NCBI RefSeq assembly: GCF_002743255.1
Contig: NZ_PDYY01000011.1
Coordinates: forward strand, 62,001 to 126,000
DNA from: Sporosarcina sp. P2
Lineage (GTDB): Bacteria > Bacillota > Bacilli > Bacillales_A > Planococcaceae
Reading direction: 5' to 3'
DNA: 64,000 nt
Of this stretch, positions 28,377 through 37,956 are shown in pieces (position 1 is the stretch's first letter; every line of letters begins with the position of its first letter). The notes under the pieces were generated by a model, which saw nothing but the letters and a program-made list of their open reading frames with translations, did no database searches and had not been told where the DNA came from. The translations under genes were made by a program, and so were the position numbers.

Positions 28377-29267
28377 TTACCTAACGCCGCGTCGCTTGGC
28401 AGATTCAGCATATGCTTTGGAACGAAAATGTAATATTGGGTCATCACTGCATTCTATTCCGTCTATAGTAACTGTTGGATCAAATATGAAGGACTCTGCG
28501 TTATCTGCACGAAGTGATTTCAGTGTCAGGATTCCTGCTTCAATTTTTACTCGATCGTCAGGCCAGGCGATAGTAGGATCATCAATTGCATCTTCTCGTT
28601 CAGCGAATTGAATAAGTAAGCGAAAACGTATAGACTGGTCTAGTTTAACTTTAAGAATGAGTTCATTTTCCATAGAGTTGTTGACATTCCCATCATCATT
28701 TTGCGGAAGAGGCTGCCATTCAAATCGGACAGCTTGTCTTTTCAAGTCCTCATTTATCAAATAATACGCATGGATAGAATAGTAATGAAGAGACTCGAAA
28801 TTACGAAAAGGTTGTAGTCCTTTTAAAATGGAACCAAATACTTTGTGCTCTGTATCATGTATCAGTGCATCTATTCGTTGAGACCATGTATTGCTAGAAT
28901 CGAATGCCTGTATCAGACGAATAAAGGCATCTGGAGTTTTACTGATGAAGATCGGTATATTGGCCATAGTCAAATTTGTGAATGTACCATCAAATAACTG
29001 AAAACGCACTGCCATTCCTTTAACCGGATTCAATTGTTCATTTGAGTTTCGGCTTGGAGAACTGTGAGAAAAACGTACAACAGCTGGAACTTCTGTTTGT
29101 TGTAGATGAGTAGCTGTTGTCCAAGGTACAGCTGCCCCAGTTGGCAGGAAAGTCGCATCAAATGCGACACCTATTGCGTGTGCACGCCGTAAATGATTTT
29201 CTGTATGCACCGCTGATTCAATAGAATCAATAGCTTCTTTAGCAGTTAAGGAACTTTGATTATTCAT
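28377..29267 (-). CDS. Catalase-family haem protein (small, SrpA-like peroxidase)
   Basis: 296 aa, about the size of the minimal catalase-related proteins and far below the ~480 residues of true catalases. Visible signatures: RRAHAIGVAFDATF with the distal histidine, PAVVRFSHSSPS and GMAVRFQLFDG, and near the C-terminus DPILHFRSKAYAES, whose R-x-x-x-Y gives the proximal haem tyrosine. No signal peptide is evident. AAAGGAGTG precedes the ATG. It probably destroys organic or hydrogen peroxide with a reductant. A decayed duplicate lies at 21683-22140. Confidence 0.85.
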   Translation of the reverse strand: MNNQSSLTAKEAIDSIESAVHTENHLRRAHAIGVAFDATFLPTGAAVPWTTATHLQQTEVPAVVRFSHSSPSRNSNEQLNPVKGMAVRFQLFDGTFTNLTMANIPIFISKTPDAFIRLIQAFDSSNTWSQRIDALIHDTEHKVFGSILKGLQPFRNFESLHYYSIHAYYLINEDLKRQAVRFEWQPLPQNDDGNVNNSMENELILKVKLDQSIRFRLLIQFAEREDAIDDPTIAWPDDRVKIEAGILTLKSLRADNAESFIFDPTVTIDGIECSDDPILHFRSKAYAESAKRRGVR

Positions 29268-29378
29268 TTAAAATCACTCCTTTACGTACAACATACCCTT
29301 CATTAATTAAAACTAAGCGATTAAAAAATAGAAATTGGGGTATTAATAAAAGTATGACAACTTTAGGAGGAATAGTAT

Positions 29379-29930
29379 ATGAATCGTATGTTACTAACTG
29401 GAATATCTGTCATGGCACTCAGCCTCGCAGCATGTGGGACTGATACAACGAATGACGCTGTGGAAGAAAATTCAGGCACAACGCCGCCTGTGGAACAACC
29501 TTTAGAGCCTGCAACTGATGATACTAACAAAAACTCTGCCGACGAAGGTAACACAGACGCTGTACAGCAACCAGATTCTGCGACGGATAATATGAAAGCA
29601 GACATGGATAAACTTTCATTTAAAGAAATCCAAATAGAGGTTTCGTACAGTGGAGATAAAGAATATGAAGCGGATATTGAACAAGACGAAAACGAACCAA
29701 TTGAAGCGAAAGTGGAAGATGAAGTAAATGGTGTATACTTGAAAAATCAAGAAGCATTTGATGACCTGTACCCTAAGGTTAAACAACTCGATTTGACGAA
29801 AGATAGCACAAAGCAGGAAGCGATTGATCAGGTGCTGAAAATCTTTGGCTTGGATGCAAATTACGAGAAGATTGAAGTTGAAATTAAATTTAATGATGGA
29901 AGTAAACTAGATGTGGAAGAACGTAAATAA
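29379..29930 (+). CDS. YusW-like lipoprotein
   Basis: 183 aa. Signal peptide with lipobox SLAAC (C19), a disordered acidic and threonine-rich linker of about 55 residues, then a compact domain (about 78-183) reading FKEIQIEVSYSGDKEYEADI through KIEVEIKFNDGSKLDVEE, which resembles the YusW-like domain of Bacillales. AGGAGG precedes the ATG. The function of the family is unknown; it would be anchored to the outer face of the membrane. Confidence 0.78.
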   Translation: MNRMLLTGISVMALSLAACGTDTTNDAVEENSGTTPPVEQPLEPATDDTNKNSADEGNTDAVQQPDSATDNMKADMDKLSFKEIQIEVSYSGDKEYEADIEQDENEPIEAKVEDEVNGVYLKNQEAFDDLYPKVKQLDLTKDSTKQEAIDQVLKIFGLDANYEKIEVEIKFNDGSKLDVEERK

Positions 29931-29935
29931 CTCCG

Positions 29936-29967
29936 AAAAGAGCCTTTCCTTAAGGAAGGGCTCTTTT
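29936..29967 (+). terminator. Terminator of the YusW-like gene
   Basis: 14-bp stem with one G-T pair (29936-29949, 29954-29967), TTAA loop, ending in a T-run. Confidence 0.9.
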
Positions 29968-30012
29968 AATGTGGAAAATAATAGACCTAAGGGGTTCTAT
30001 CGGGATTAAAAT

Positions 30013-30357
30013 TTATAAATAGTATACCAGAAGCGCAACAACCATCAAAAAGAAAGAAGGTATACTAGCGGCGAAAAACCATGCCGGACTCACCGATATC
30101 GTCTCAGATGGGGCCCGCATCGAATCTAGCGCTTCCCTCTGGCCTTTCAAAGCAAAGACCTTTCGTGTACTCTTCATGAAAAAGTCAAAAGAGCCTGTAC
30201 GGATAATGAATACCACCGCACCGATAAATAGCAGAAACCCACTGACGAAAAAGGAGACATTAATATAGCCGAGTAGCGAAATTTCACCGTATACTGAATA
30301 AACGGAAATAACAATTACTAATTGAGATAGTAGAAATAAAATAATAGTACGTTTCAT
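30013..30357 (-). CDS. DUF3899 family membrane protein
   Basis: 114 aa with three hydrophobic segments (about 4-22, 30-50 and 92-113) and a basic cytoplasmic loop. The core GYINVSFFVSGFLLFIGAVVFI followed by G-x-FDFF matches the DUF3899 pattern found across Bacillales. Function unknown. It is convergent with the upstream lipoprotein gene and divergent from oppA. Confidence 0.75.
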   Translation of the reverse strand: MKRTIILFLLSQLVIVISVYSVYGEISLLGYINVSFFVSGFLLFIGAVVFIIRTGSFDFFMKSTRKVFALKGQREALDSMRAPSETISVSPAWFFAASIPSFFLMVVALLVYYL

Positions 30358-30475
30358 ATGGAATCCTTCTTTTCATTTATAGAGTGAGTAACTACTTTCT
30401 ATCATACTAGATATATATTAAAATGTGTAGAATCTTCCATAATGGTTCAAAATTACGACAATAGTGTTGTTAGCG

Positions 30476-30504
30476 TTTACATCTATACATTTTTCTTGTA
30501 TAAT
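30476..30504 (+). promoter_or_regulatory. Sigma-A promoter of opp
   Basis: -35 TTTACA (30476-30481), 17-bp spacer, -10 TATAAT (30499-30504), 44 bp before the oppA start. Confidence 0.8.
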
Positions 30505-30548
30505 GAAAAAGCTAGGACTACAAAAACATCAAAGGGGAGGTCAACAAT

Positions 30549-32279
30549 TTGAAGAGAAGTAAGTGGCTTATATTAATGGCACTAACATTAGTCTTAAGTA
30601 TGTTCTTAGCTGCATGTGGCGGTTCGAAAAACGAAGAGAAGCCAGCAGCAGACGGGGACGACAAGGATAAAGATGCAGCAACTGAAGAAAAAAAGCATGC
30701 CAAAGACGAAGATGGAGAGCCGGATGCAGAACAGGTTCTTTACTTGTCAGAACGCGCAGCTATTCCTTCTGTTGATTCTTCAATCGTAGAAGATCAAGTA
30801 GGCTTCAATGTATTAAACAATATCAATGAAGGTTTATATCGTTTAAACCAAGATAATATTGCAGAACCTGCAATGGCTGCTGAAGAAGCAAAGGTAAGTG
30901 AAGATGGATTGACGTATACATTCAAACTTCGCGATGCAATGTGGGCTGATGAAACACCTGTAACAGCAAACGATTTCGTTTATGCTTGGCAGCGTGCAAT
31001 TGATCCCGCAACTGGTTCACCTTATGGACCATTCATGATGTCTGGCGTAGTGAAAAATGCGACAGCAATCTCTGAAGAAAAAATGGAAGTGTCTGAGCTT
31101 GGAGTTAAAGCTGTGGATGAAAAGACGTTTGAAGTAACACTGGAGCGTCCAGTACCATATTTCTTGTCACTTATGTCATTCGGAACTTTCTATCCCCTTA
31201 AAGAAGAATTCGTTGCTTCTAAAGCGGATGCATTTGCAACAAACTCTGATAACCTTCTTTCAAATGGACCATTCGTTTTAACTAAATGGGATGGAACTGG
31301 CGGTAGCTGGACTTATGTTAAGAACGAACACTACTGGGATGCAGAAAACGTAAAGCTTGATGAAATTCATGTAAACGTAGTAAAAGACCCTGCAACTGCA
31401 GTAAAACTTTACCAGGATGGAAAATTGGATCGGGCAGAAATGTCTGGTGATCTCGCTCAGCAATATCGCGATGATGAAGAAGCCGTGGTTCAACCAGAAA
31501 CGTCTGTATTCTATTTCAAGTTTAATCAAGAGCGGGATGGTAAAGAAACACCACTTGCTAATGTGAATATCCGTAAAGCTATTGCTAAAGCTTTCGAAAA
31601 GGAAGACATGGCAGATGTAGTACTAGCTAACGGTTCATTAGCAGCAAACTTCTTAGTACCAACGAACTTTGCGTTTGATGAAAATGAAAAAGACTTCCGT
31701 GAGTTGAGCGGTGACCACTTGGAGTACAATGTGGAAGAAGCACAAGATTACTGGAAAAAAGGCCTTGAAGAACTAGGCGTTGAATCTCTTGATCTTGAAA
31801 TTCTTGGCGGAGATACAGAAGCTTCCAAGAAAATGGACGAGTATTTCAAGTCTCAACTAGAAGGTAACCTGGAAGGTCTAAAAATTTCTTTGAAAGAAGT
31901 ACCATTCTCTGTACGTTTGGATTTAGATGGTAACCAAGACTATGATATTCAAGTATCAGGTTGGGGACCAGACTTCCAAGATCCGATTTCATTCATGGAT
32001 TTATTCGTAACAGATGGTACAAACAACTTAATGTCCTACTCTAATCCTGAGTACGATAAATTGATTGAAGATTCAAAAGGCGAATTGGCTCTTAAACCAG
32101 AAGAGCGTTATGAAGCATTCGCAAAAGCTGAGAAAATTCTACTTGATGAAGACGCTGCGATTGCACCAATTTATCAGCGTGGTTTGATTTTCTTGCATAA
32201 ACCTTACTTTAAGGGCTTAGTGGATCATCCATTTGGAGCAGACTATAGCTATAAGTGGGCATACATTTCAGGTAAATAA
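30549..32279 (+). CDS. oppA: Oligopeptide ABC transporter substrate-binding lipoprotein OppA
   Basis: 576 aa from TTG, with AAAGGGGAGG about 9 nt upstream. The lipobox LAAC is followed by a charged linker and the SBP-family-5 domain (GLTYTFKLRDAMWADETPVTANDFVYAWQR is spread over residues ~120-150). It captures peptides outside the cell for the OppBCDF importer encoded downstream. A terminator just after this gene explains the usual excess of binding protein over the membrane subunits. Confidence 0.93.
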   Translation: MKRSKWLILMALTLVLSMFLAACGGSKNEEKPAADGDDKDKDAATEEKKHAKDEDGEPDAEQVLYLSERAAIPSVDSSIVEDQVGFNVLNNINEGLYRLNQDNIAEPAMAAEEAKVSEDGLTYTFKLRDAMWADETPVTANDFVYAWQRAIDPATGSPYGPFMMSGVVKNATAISEEKMEVSELGVKAVDEKTFEVTLERPVPYFLSLMSFGTFYPLKEEFVASKADAFATNSDNLLSNGPFVLTKWDGTGGSWTYVKNEHYWDAENVKLDEIHVNVVKDPATAVKLYQDGKLDRAEMSGDLAQQYRDDEEAVVQPETSVFYFKFNQERDGKETPLANVNIRKAIAKAFEKEDMADVVLANGSLAANFLVPTNFAFDENEKDFRELSGDHLEYNVEEAQDYWKKGLEELGVESLDLEILGGDTEASKKMDEYFKSQLEGNLEGLKISLKEVPFSVRLDLDGNQDYDIQVSGWGPDFQDPISFMDLFVTDGTNNLMSYSNPEYDKLIEDSKGELALKPEERYEAFAKAEKILLDEDAAIAPIYQRGLIFLHKPYFKGLVDHPFGADYSYKWAYISGK

Positions 32280-32312
32280 TTGTAATGTAGTAACGATTTG
32301 AGTTTAATAGAG

Positions 32313-32350
32313 GAGAGTATATGGGGTAGATATCCATATACTCTCTTTTT
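32313..32350 (+). terminator. Intra-operon terminator between oppA and oppB
   Basis: Perfect 12-bp stem GAGAGTATATGG / CCATATACTCTC (32313-32324, 32334-32345) and TTTTT. Read-through probably feeds oppBCDF; I see no strong promoter between it and oppB. Confidence 0.9.
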
Positions 32351-32449
32351 AGTAACGGTAAATAGTTTCAATATTTAATTTATTGTCGAAAAATGTCAAG
32401 TGGTTACTTGCATAATAAGTAAGATACTCTTTTGGAGGTGTAACGTACC

Positions 32450-33382
32450 GTGGTTAAGTATATTGGAAAACGCATCGTATATATGTTCATAACGCTGTTT
32501 TTAATTGCAACGGCCTCTTTTTTCCTTATGCAGACATTGCCAGGTTCACCGATCGCTTCTTACAACAAGTTGAATGATACACAAAAAGCAATTGTTGAAA
32601 AGAAGTATGGAATCGATAAGCCTAAGCCTGTGCAGTATGCAATCTATATGAAAAATTTAGCAAAAGGTGATTTGGGTACGTCGTTTGTATTTAAAGGGAA
32701 GAGTGTCAACGATTTATTGGCTACAAGATTGAAACCTTCTTTAATCTTGGGAGCGCAAGCGATGGTCTTCGGGACTATAGTTGGAATCCTGCTAGGTATG
32801 CTTGCCGCATTGAAGCATAATACATTTTGGGATTACGGAAGTACCTTTTTTGCGATACTCGGTATTTCCATTCCGTCCTTTGTATTTGCATCATTGCTAC
32901 AATATTGGATTGCTTCTGAGTGGCATCTATTACCGGTCGGATTGTGGAATGACGGTTGGAAATCCAGTGTCCTGCCATCGCTTGCACTCGCTATGGGGCC
33001 ACTTGCCCTATCCGCGCGCTTTATACGGACTGAGATGATAGAAGTACTGAATTCAGATTATATTATGTTGGCTAAAGCGAAAGGTGCCAATGGTTTCGAA
33101 ATTGCTTTCAAACACGCATTCCGAAACGCATTAATTCCTTTGATTACAGTTCTCGGGCCATTGGCAGCTGGTTTGGTAACGGGTTCACTTGTTGTAGAAC
33201 AAATTTTTGCTATTCCAGGAATAGGTGAACAGTTCGTATCGTCTATCATGACGAATGATCACGCTACGATCATGGGTACGACATTATTATTCTCGGCTTT
33301 CCTTATTGTAGTTATTTTTATTGTGGATATTTTATACGGGGTTATCGATCCACGTATTCGCGTGTCTGGAGGTAAGGGATAA
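32450..33382 (+). CDS. oppB: Oligopeptide ABC transporter permease OppB
   Basis: 310 aa from GTG with TTGGAGGTG upstream. Six helices and the family EAA loop (EMIEVLNSDYIMLAKAKGAN) that docks onto the ATPases. The N-terminus MVKYIGKRIVYMFITLFLIA is typical of DppB/OppB. The stop overlaps the next ATG by one base (TAATG). Confidence 0.93.
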   Translation: MVKYIGKRIVYMFITLFLIATASFFLMQTLPGSPIASYNKLNDTQKAIVEKKYGIDKPKPVQYAIYMKNLAKGDLGTSFVFKGKSVNDLLATRLKPSLILGAQAMVFGTIVGILLGMLAALKHNTFWDYGSTFFAILGISIPSFVFASLLQYWIASEWHLLPVGLWNDGWKSSVLPSLALAMGPLALSARFIRTEMIEVLNSDYIMLAKAKGANGFEIAFKHAFRNALIPLITVLGPLAAGLVTGSLVVEQIFAIPGIGEQFVSSIMTNDHATIMGTTLLFSAFLIVVIFIVDILYGVIDPRIRVSGGKG

Positions 33383-34407
33383 TGCGCAATGAAAATGAAG
33401 AAGAAAAATTAACACCAGAAGATTTTGAGCGAGTGACCATCGACGCGCATCATTCCGAACGGATAGAGAAACCGAGTTTGAGTTTCTGGCAAGATGCATG
33501 GTTGGGTCTCCGCAAAAATAAGGCAGCTATTGTCAGTATGGTCGTTCTTTTATTAGTTATACTCATGGCACTAATAGGTCCTTATTTAAATGGACATGCG
33601 GGTGATTCGCAAAACCTACGTCATGCAAACTTACCACCTAAAATTCCGGGTATTGAAGCAACAGGATTTTTTGATGGGGATGGTAAGCTAGCAGGGAAGA
33701 CTGTCAATCTATACGAAATGAAAAAAGTCGATGAATATTATTGGTTCGGTACAGATGGACTTGGTCGTGACTTGTTTACAAGACTTTGGGAAGGTACTCG
33801 TGTTTCGCTATTCATCGCATTTGTAGCCGCAGCCATTGATATGGTTATAGGTGTTGCGTACGGAGGGATTTCTGGATACTTCGGTGGACGCACAGATGAC
33901 ATCATGCAACGCGTTGTCGAGATTTTGATCGGTATTCCTACACTTATTGTCGTTATTTTGATGATTATGATTATGGACCCTGGAATAACCGCCATCATTG
34001 TCGCGATCACCATAACGGGTTGGATAGGAATGTCACGTATTGTCCGTGCTCAGACATTGAAATATAAATCACGGGAATTCGTATTGGCATCACGTACGCT
34101 AGGCGCCAAAGATGGAAAAATTATTACGAAACACTTACTGCCGAACATGCTAGGGATCATCATCATCAATACGATGTTCACGATTCCAAATGCGATTTTC
34201 TTTGAAGCATTCTTGAGCTTCATCGGAATCGGACTCCAGCCACCAGCAGCTTCATTAGGTACATTGATTAACGACGGATACAAAGTGATGGAGAATCAGC
34301 CATACGTATTATTGTTCCCGGCCATTGTCATTAGTGTTCTTATGATTGCATTTAACTTGATAGGTGACGGACTGCGCGATGCACTAGATCCTAAAATGAA
34401 AGATTAA
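33382..34407 (+). CDS. oppC: Oligopeptide ABC transporter permease OppC
   Basis: 341 aa with a charged cytoplasmic N-terminus, a first helix at about 50-70 and a conserved EAA loop (EFVLASRTLGAKDGKIITKH) in the C-terminal half. The GLGRDLFTRLWEGTRVSLFI segment is diagnostic for OppC/DppC. It pairs with OppB to form the translocation channel. Confidence 0.93.
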   Translation: MRNENEEEKLTPEDFERVTIDAHHSERIEKPSLSFWQDAWLGLRKNKAAIVSMVVLLLVILMALIGPYLNGHAGDSQNLRHANLPPKIPGIEATGFFDGDGKLAGKTVNLYEMKKVDEYYWFGTDGLGRDLFTRLWEGTRVSLFIAFVAAAIDMVIGVAYGGISGYFGGRTDDIMQRVVEILIGIPTLIVVILMIMIMDPGITAIIVAITITGWIGMSRIVRAQTLKYKSREFVLASRTLGAKDGKIITKHLLPNMLGIIIINTMFTIPNAIFFEAFLSFIGIGLQPPAASLGTLINDGYKVMENQPYVLLFPAIVISVLMIAFNLIGDGLRDALDPKMKD

Positions 34408-34422
34408 GAGGAGGAGAGCAAG

Positions 34423-35487
34423 TTGACAAAAATATTAGAAGTAAAAGACCTCGAGCTTTCCTTCCACACATTTGCTGGTGAAGTGAAAGCGATTCGTGGC
34501 GTTAACTTCGATTTACATAAAGGGGAAACGCTCGCTATCGTAGGTGAGTCTGGATCAGGTAAATCTGTTACGACGAAATCAATCATGCGGCTTCTTCCTG
34601 AATCAAGTGCGGAATATAAGAATGGTGAAATTCTATTTGAAGGAAGAGATTTAACGAAAATTCCTGAAAAAAATATGCAAAAGATTCGTGGAAAAGATAT
34701 ATCGATGATTTTCCAGGATCCGATGACTTCATTAAATCCAACTATGACCATTGGAAGACAAATCATGGAGCCGATCTTAAAACATCAGAAGCTGAATAAA
34801 TCAGCTGCACGTAAACAGACGATTGAATTATTGAATCTGGTCGGTATACCGAATGCGGAAAATCGGTACAAGATGTACCCTCACCAATTTTCTGGTGGAC
34901 AGCGTCAGCGAATCGTTATTGCGATTGCGCTTGCATGTAATCCGAAAGTATTGATTGCAGATGAGCCAACAACAGCACTGGATGTCACGATTCAAGCGCA
35001 GATTCTCGAGCTGATGAAAGACATTCAGAAGAAGACGGATACTTCTATCATATTTATCACGCATGACCTTGGTGTAGTAGCAAACGTTGCCGATCGAGTA
35101 GCTGTTATGTATGGTGGTCGAATCGTTGAAATTGGTACAGTAGATGAAATCTTCTATAATCCCCAACATCCTTATACATGGGGCTTACTAAGTTCAATGC
35201 CGTCTATGGATTTAGAAGATCAAAAGCTGTATGCGATTCCCGGCACACCTCCTGATTTATTAAATCCTCCAAAAGGTGATGCATTTGCGTTGCGAAGTGA
35301 ATATGCAATGAAGATCGACATGGAGCGTCAGCCTCCCTTCTTCAAAGTGAGCGATACACATTACGCAGCGACATGGTTATTGCATTCTCAGGCACCACAG
35401 GTTGAACCGCCTGCCCTTATTATTGAGCGTATGAAAACATTTAAAGGTAGCCGGTACTATGTTGATCAGACGGGAGGTACTGTGTGA
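34423..35487 (+). CDS. oppD: Oligopeptide ABC transporter ATPase OppD
   Basis: 354 aa from TTG with AGGAGGAG upstream. Walker A GESGSGKS, signature SGGQRQR, Walker B VLIADEPTTALDV and H-loop ITHDLG are intact. The C-terminal oligopeptide/dipeptide extension (HPYTWGLLSSMP onward) is present; members of this family may carry an iron-sulfur cluster there, but I do not see the full cysteine set in this protein. It ends overlapping the oppF start. Confidence 0.93.
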   Translation: MTKILEVKDLELSFHTFAGEVKAIRGVNFDLHKGETLAIVGESGSGKSVTTKSIMRLLPESSAEYKNGEILFEGRDLTKIPEKNMQKIRGKDISMIFQDPMTSLNPTMTIGRQIMEPILKHQKLNKSAARKQTIELLNLVGIPNAENRYKMYPHQFSGGQRQRIVIAIALACNPKVLIADEPTTALDVTIQAQILELMKDIQKKTDTSIIFITHDLGVVANVADRVAVMYGGRIVEIGTVDEIFYNPQHPYTWGLLSSMPSMDLEDQKLYAIPGTPPDLLNPPKGDAFALRSEYAMKIDMERQPPFFKVSDTHYAATWLLHSQAPQVEPPALIIERMKTFKGSRYYVDQTGGTV

Positions 35488-36419
35488 TGTCAGATAATTT
35501 AATTGAAGTACGTAACCTTAAACAATATTTTAATGCAGGGAAATCTACTGAAGTCCGTGCGATAGATGATATTAGCTTCACTATAAAACGTGGAGAGACA
35601 TTTGGTTTAGTAGGGGAGTCAGGTTGCGGTAAATCCACAACAGGGCGTACAATGATCCGATTATATGATGCGACAGCGGGTCAAGTTCTCTATAATGGTG
35701 TAGATGTACACGCACCAAAAAGTAAAAAGGAAAATCACGAACTGAATAGAAAGATGCAAATGATTTTCCAAGATCCATATGCTTCTTTGAATCCTCGGAT
35801 GAAAGTTTTGGATATTATTGCAGAAGGACTAGATATACATGGTCTAGTAAAAGGTAAAACGGATAGAAAGCAACGGGTAATTGATTTGCTTGAGATTGTT
35901 GGCTTAAATCGTGAACATGCTGAGCGTTATCCGCATGAGTTCTCAGGCGGTCAGCGTCAGCGTATCGGAATTGCCCGTGCATTAGCTGTAGATCCTGAAT
36001 TCATCATTGCGGATGAACCGATATCTGCACTAGACGTTTCAATCCAAGCACAAGTCGTCAACTTGTTGAAAGAATTGCAGGTAGAAAAAGGGCTGACATA
36101 TTTATTTATTGCTCATGATCTATCGATGGTTAAATACATTTCCGATCGTATTGGCGTGATGTACTTCGGCAAACTGGTGGAGATGGCTCCAGCGGATGAA
36201 TTATATCGAAATCCAATGCATGCTTACACAAAATCTTTGCTGTCAGCGATTCCACTACCGGACCCAATTTATGAACGTTCCCGTGTGCGCCACCCGTATA
36301 ACCCGAAGGACCATCAATATGGACCTGACGAAAAAGTGGAATTTCGTGAAGTGGCTCCTGAACATTTTGTATTATGTTCAGAGAAAGAACTTGCTGAGAT
36401 GCAAGCTACACATGTATAA
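35487..36419 (+). CDS. oppF: Oligopeptide ABC transporter ATPase OppF
   Basis: 310 aa. ATG 35487 is chosen over the adjacent GTG because GGGAGG lies 9 nt before it. Walker A GESGCGKS, signature SGGQRQR, Walker B FIIADEPISALDV. It forms the ATPase heterodimer with OppD and closes the operon. Confidence 0.93.
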   Translation: MSDNLIEVRNLKQYFNAGKSTEVRAIDDISFTIKRGETFGLVGESGCGKSTTGRTMIRLYDATAGQVLYNGVDVHAPKSKKENHELNRKMQMIFQDPYASLNPRMKVLDIIAEGLDIHGLVKGKTDRKQRVIDLLEIVGLNREHAERYPHEFSGGQRQRIGIARALAVDPEFIIADEPISALDVSIQAQVVNLLKELQVEKGLTYLFIAHDLSMVKYISDRIGVMYFGKLVEMAPADELYRNPMHAYTKSLLSAIPLPDPIYERSRVRHPYNPKDHQYGPDEKVEFREVAPEHFVLCSEKELAEMQATHV

Positions 36420-36423
36420 AACA

Positions 36424-36460
36424 ACATCCCTCTGATTTGCAAGTATCAGAGGGATGTTTC
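36424..36460 (+). terminator. Terminator of the opp operon
   Basis: Perfect 13-bp stem ACATCCCTCTGAT / ATCAGAGGGATGT (36424-36436, 36445-36457), then a T-rich tail. Confidence 0.93.
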
Positions 36461-36561
36461 TTTTTATCATAGCAAAGCCAACGATGATTCAGATGATTTG
36501 TATGTTTTATGAAGTAATATGCTACTATTAAAATAATAAATATCATATGAATTGATAGGAT

Positions 36562-37344
36562 GTGTTTAAAATAAAGAAATTAACGGCGGCGGTTCAAAGT
36601 CAATTGATGGAAGCGATCATTAATGGAAGTAGAGTTGGAGCTTTGGTAACGGATGATTCGAAAGATGATAATCCAATAATTTTTGCTAACAAAACATTCG
36701 AAACGATGACAGGGTATACTCAAGAAGAAGTACTTGGGCGTAATTGTAGATTTCTTCAAGGTAAGGATACAGATCCTAGTACAGTCTCGAAAATTAGAAA
36801 AGCGGTTTCAGAAAGAACACCTCTTACAATCGTATTGAAAAACTATAAAAAAGACGGTACGTTATTTTGGAATCGACTCAGTCTTCGTCCAACCGTTATT
36901 GATGGGGTGCCATATTGTATTGGTACACAGACAGACGTTTCTGTACAATACAGACAAATAGAAGAGCTACATACAAAGGATCATGAAATAGAACAACTCA
37001 TGTTACCCATCATGAGAATTTACGATAATCTAGCGGCTGTTTCATTAATTGGTGAAATGACTGAAGAACGTTTTAATTTATTAATTACGAAGCTTAGTGA
37101 CTACGTTCACTTAAATGAAGTAGATCATGTAATGATTGATATAACGGGTTTATATTGGCAACAAGGAACTTCGATTGATCGGTTGCTAGAAATCCAACAA
37201 GTATTAAAGCTTATGGGATGTCAGCTTTATATTACAGGCATCTCGCCAGATCTTGCACATAAATTAGCGTCAGCTAAAGATCCTCAGCAAATATTAAAAA
37301 CCTTTTCAAGTATTCAGCAAGCCATTTACTATATTCAGCGATAG
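36562..37344 (+). CDS. ytvA: Blue-light photoreceptor with LOV and STAS domains, YtvA-like
   Basis: 260 aa. The PAS/LOV domain (about 20-125) has the flavin-adduct motif GRNCRFLQG with reactive C62, plus NYKKDGTLFWNRLSLRP. A linker helix follows, then a STAS domain (about 145-260) with DHVMIDITGLY. This is the architecture of B. subtilis YtvA, which activates the general stress factor sigma-B through the stressosome on blue light. The start is uncertain: the GTG at 36562 sits almost on the only purine-rich stretch (AGGA), and an in-frame ATG lies 15 codons later. It has its own terminator and no linked regulator genes. Confidence 0.9.
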   Translation: MFKIKKLTAAVQSQLMEAIINGSRVGALVTDDSKDDNPIIFANKTFETMTGYTQEEVLGRNCRFLQGKDTDPSTVSKIRKAVSERTPLTIVLKNYKKDGTLFWNRLSLRPTVIDGVPYCIGTQTDVSVQYRQIEELHTKDHEIEQLMLPIMRIYDNLAAVSLIGEMTEERFNLLITKLSDYVHLNEVDHVMIDITGLYWQQGTSIDRLLEIQQVLKLMGCQLYITGISPDLAHKLASAKDPQQILKTFSSIQQAIYYIQR

Positions 37345-37347
37345 AGA

Positions 37348-37388
37348 AAAGACCTCTACCATAACGCAACGTTATGGCAGAGGTCTTT
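37348..37388. terminator. Bidirectional terminator, ytvA and dinB-like gene
   Basis: 19-bp stem with one mismatch (37348-37366, 37370-37388) and a 3-nt loop between two convergent genes; it has A/T runs on both sides. Confidence 0.88.
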
Positions 37389-37389
37389 A

Positions 37390-37878
37390 TCAGATACCGA
37401 GTTGTTCTTTTACTTCTTTAATCTGTTCAATATGGCGCAGTTCATGATAGCCGACAAATGGAATCCACTGCGTAAGACTCATTTCGCCAAAAACAGGATG
37501 GGGATAGGACTTTACTGCTAATTGATCTTCTGTTGCGTTTTCAGCTATATCATCTAAAGCCGAATGAGTAGCAGAAAGCTTGCTCTTCAAGTCATGGAGA
37601 GTAGAAAAATCTGAAGTTGGTTTCACGAAATCAGGCGCATCGACTTTTTTAGAACGATCCACAGTAAGTTGAATCGGCTTTTCTGTAGTGATGTTTTGAT
37701 CGTCGTCAGCAAGCCTAGTCTGAATAGTTTTAGCAACGCTACCTTCCATTAAGTACAGATGTTGTACAATTTGTTTAATAGACCATTTGTTTTCAGTTGG
37801 TTTTTGATTAATTATTTCATCTGACAAGTCTTCTACTTGCGCTAAAAGTTCCTTACGTGCTAGATCATTAATTTCCAT
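37390..37878 (-). CDS. DinB/YfiT-like four-helix putative metalloenzyme
   Basis: 162 aa from ATG 37878 with AAGGGGTG upstream; the GTG three codons earlier lies inside that site. The DinB_2 pattern is clear: WSIKQIVQHLYLMEG with a metal-ligand histidine near residue 40 and GYHELRHIEQI near the C-terminus with two more histidines. In this superfamily three histidines bind a divalent metal; some members are thiol-S-transferases (bacillithiol-dependent). Substrate unknown. Confidence 0.85.
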   Translation of the reverse strand: MEINDLARKELLAQVEDLSDEIINQKPTENKWSIKQIVQHLYLMEGSVAKTIQTRLADDDQNITTEKPIQLTVDRSKKVDAPDFVKPTSDFSTLHDLKSKLSATHSALDDIAENATEDQLAVKSYPHPVFGEMSLTQWIPFVGYHELRHIEQIKEVKEQLGI

Positions 37879-37956
37879 AATAGTCACCCCTTCTAATCAT
37901 GGTACCACTCGTAACACGATAAATCTTTTATAAAAGCTTGAGGAGGAGATCTACTT

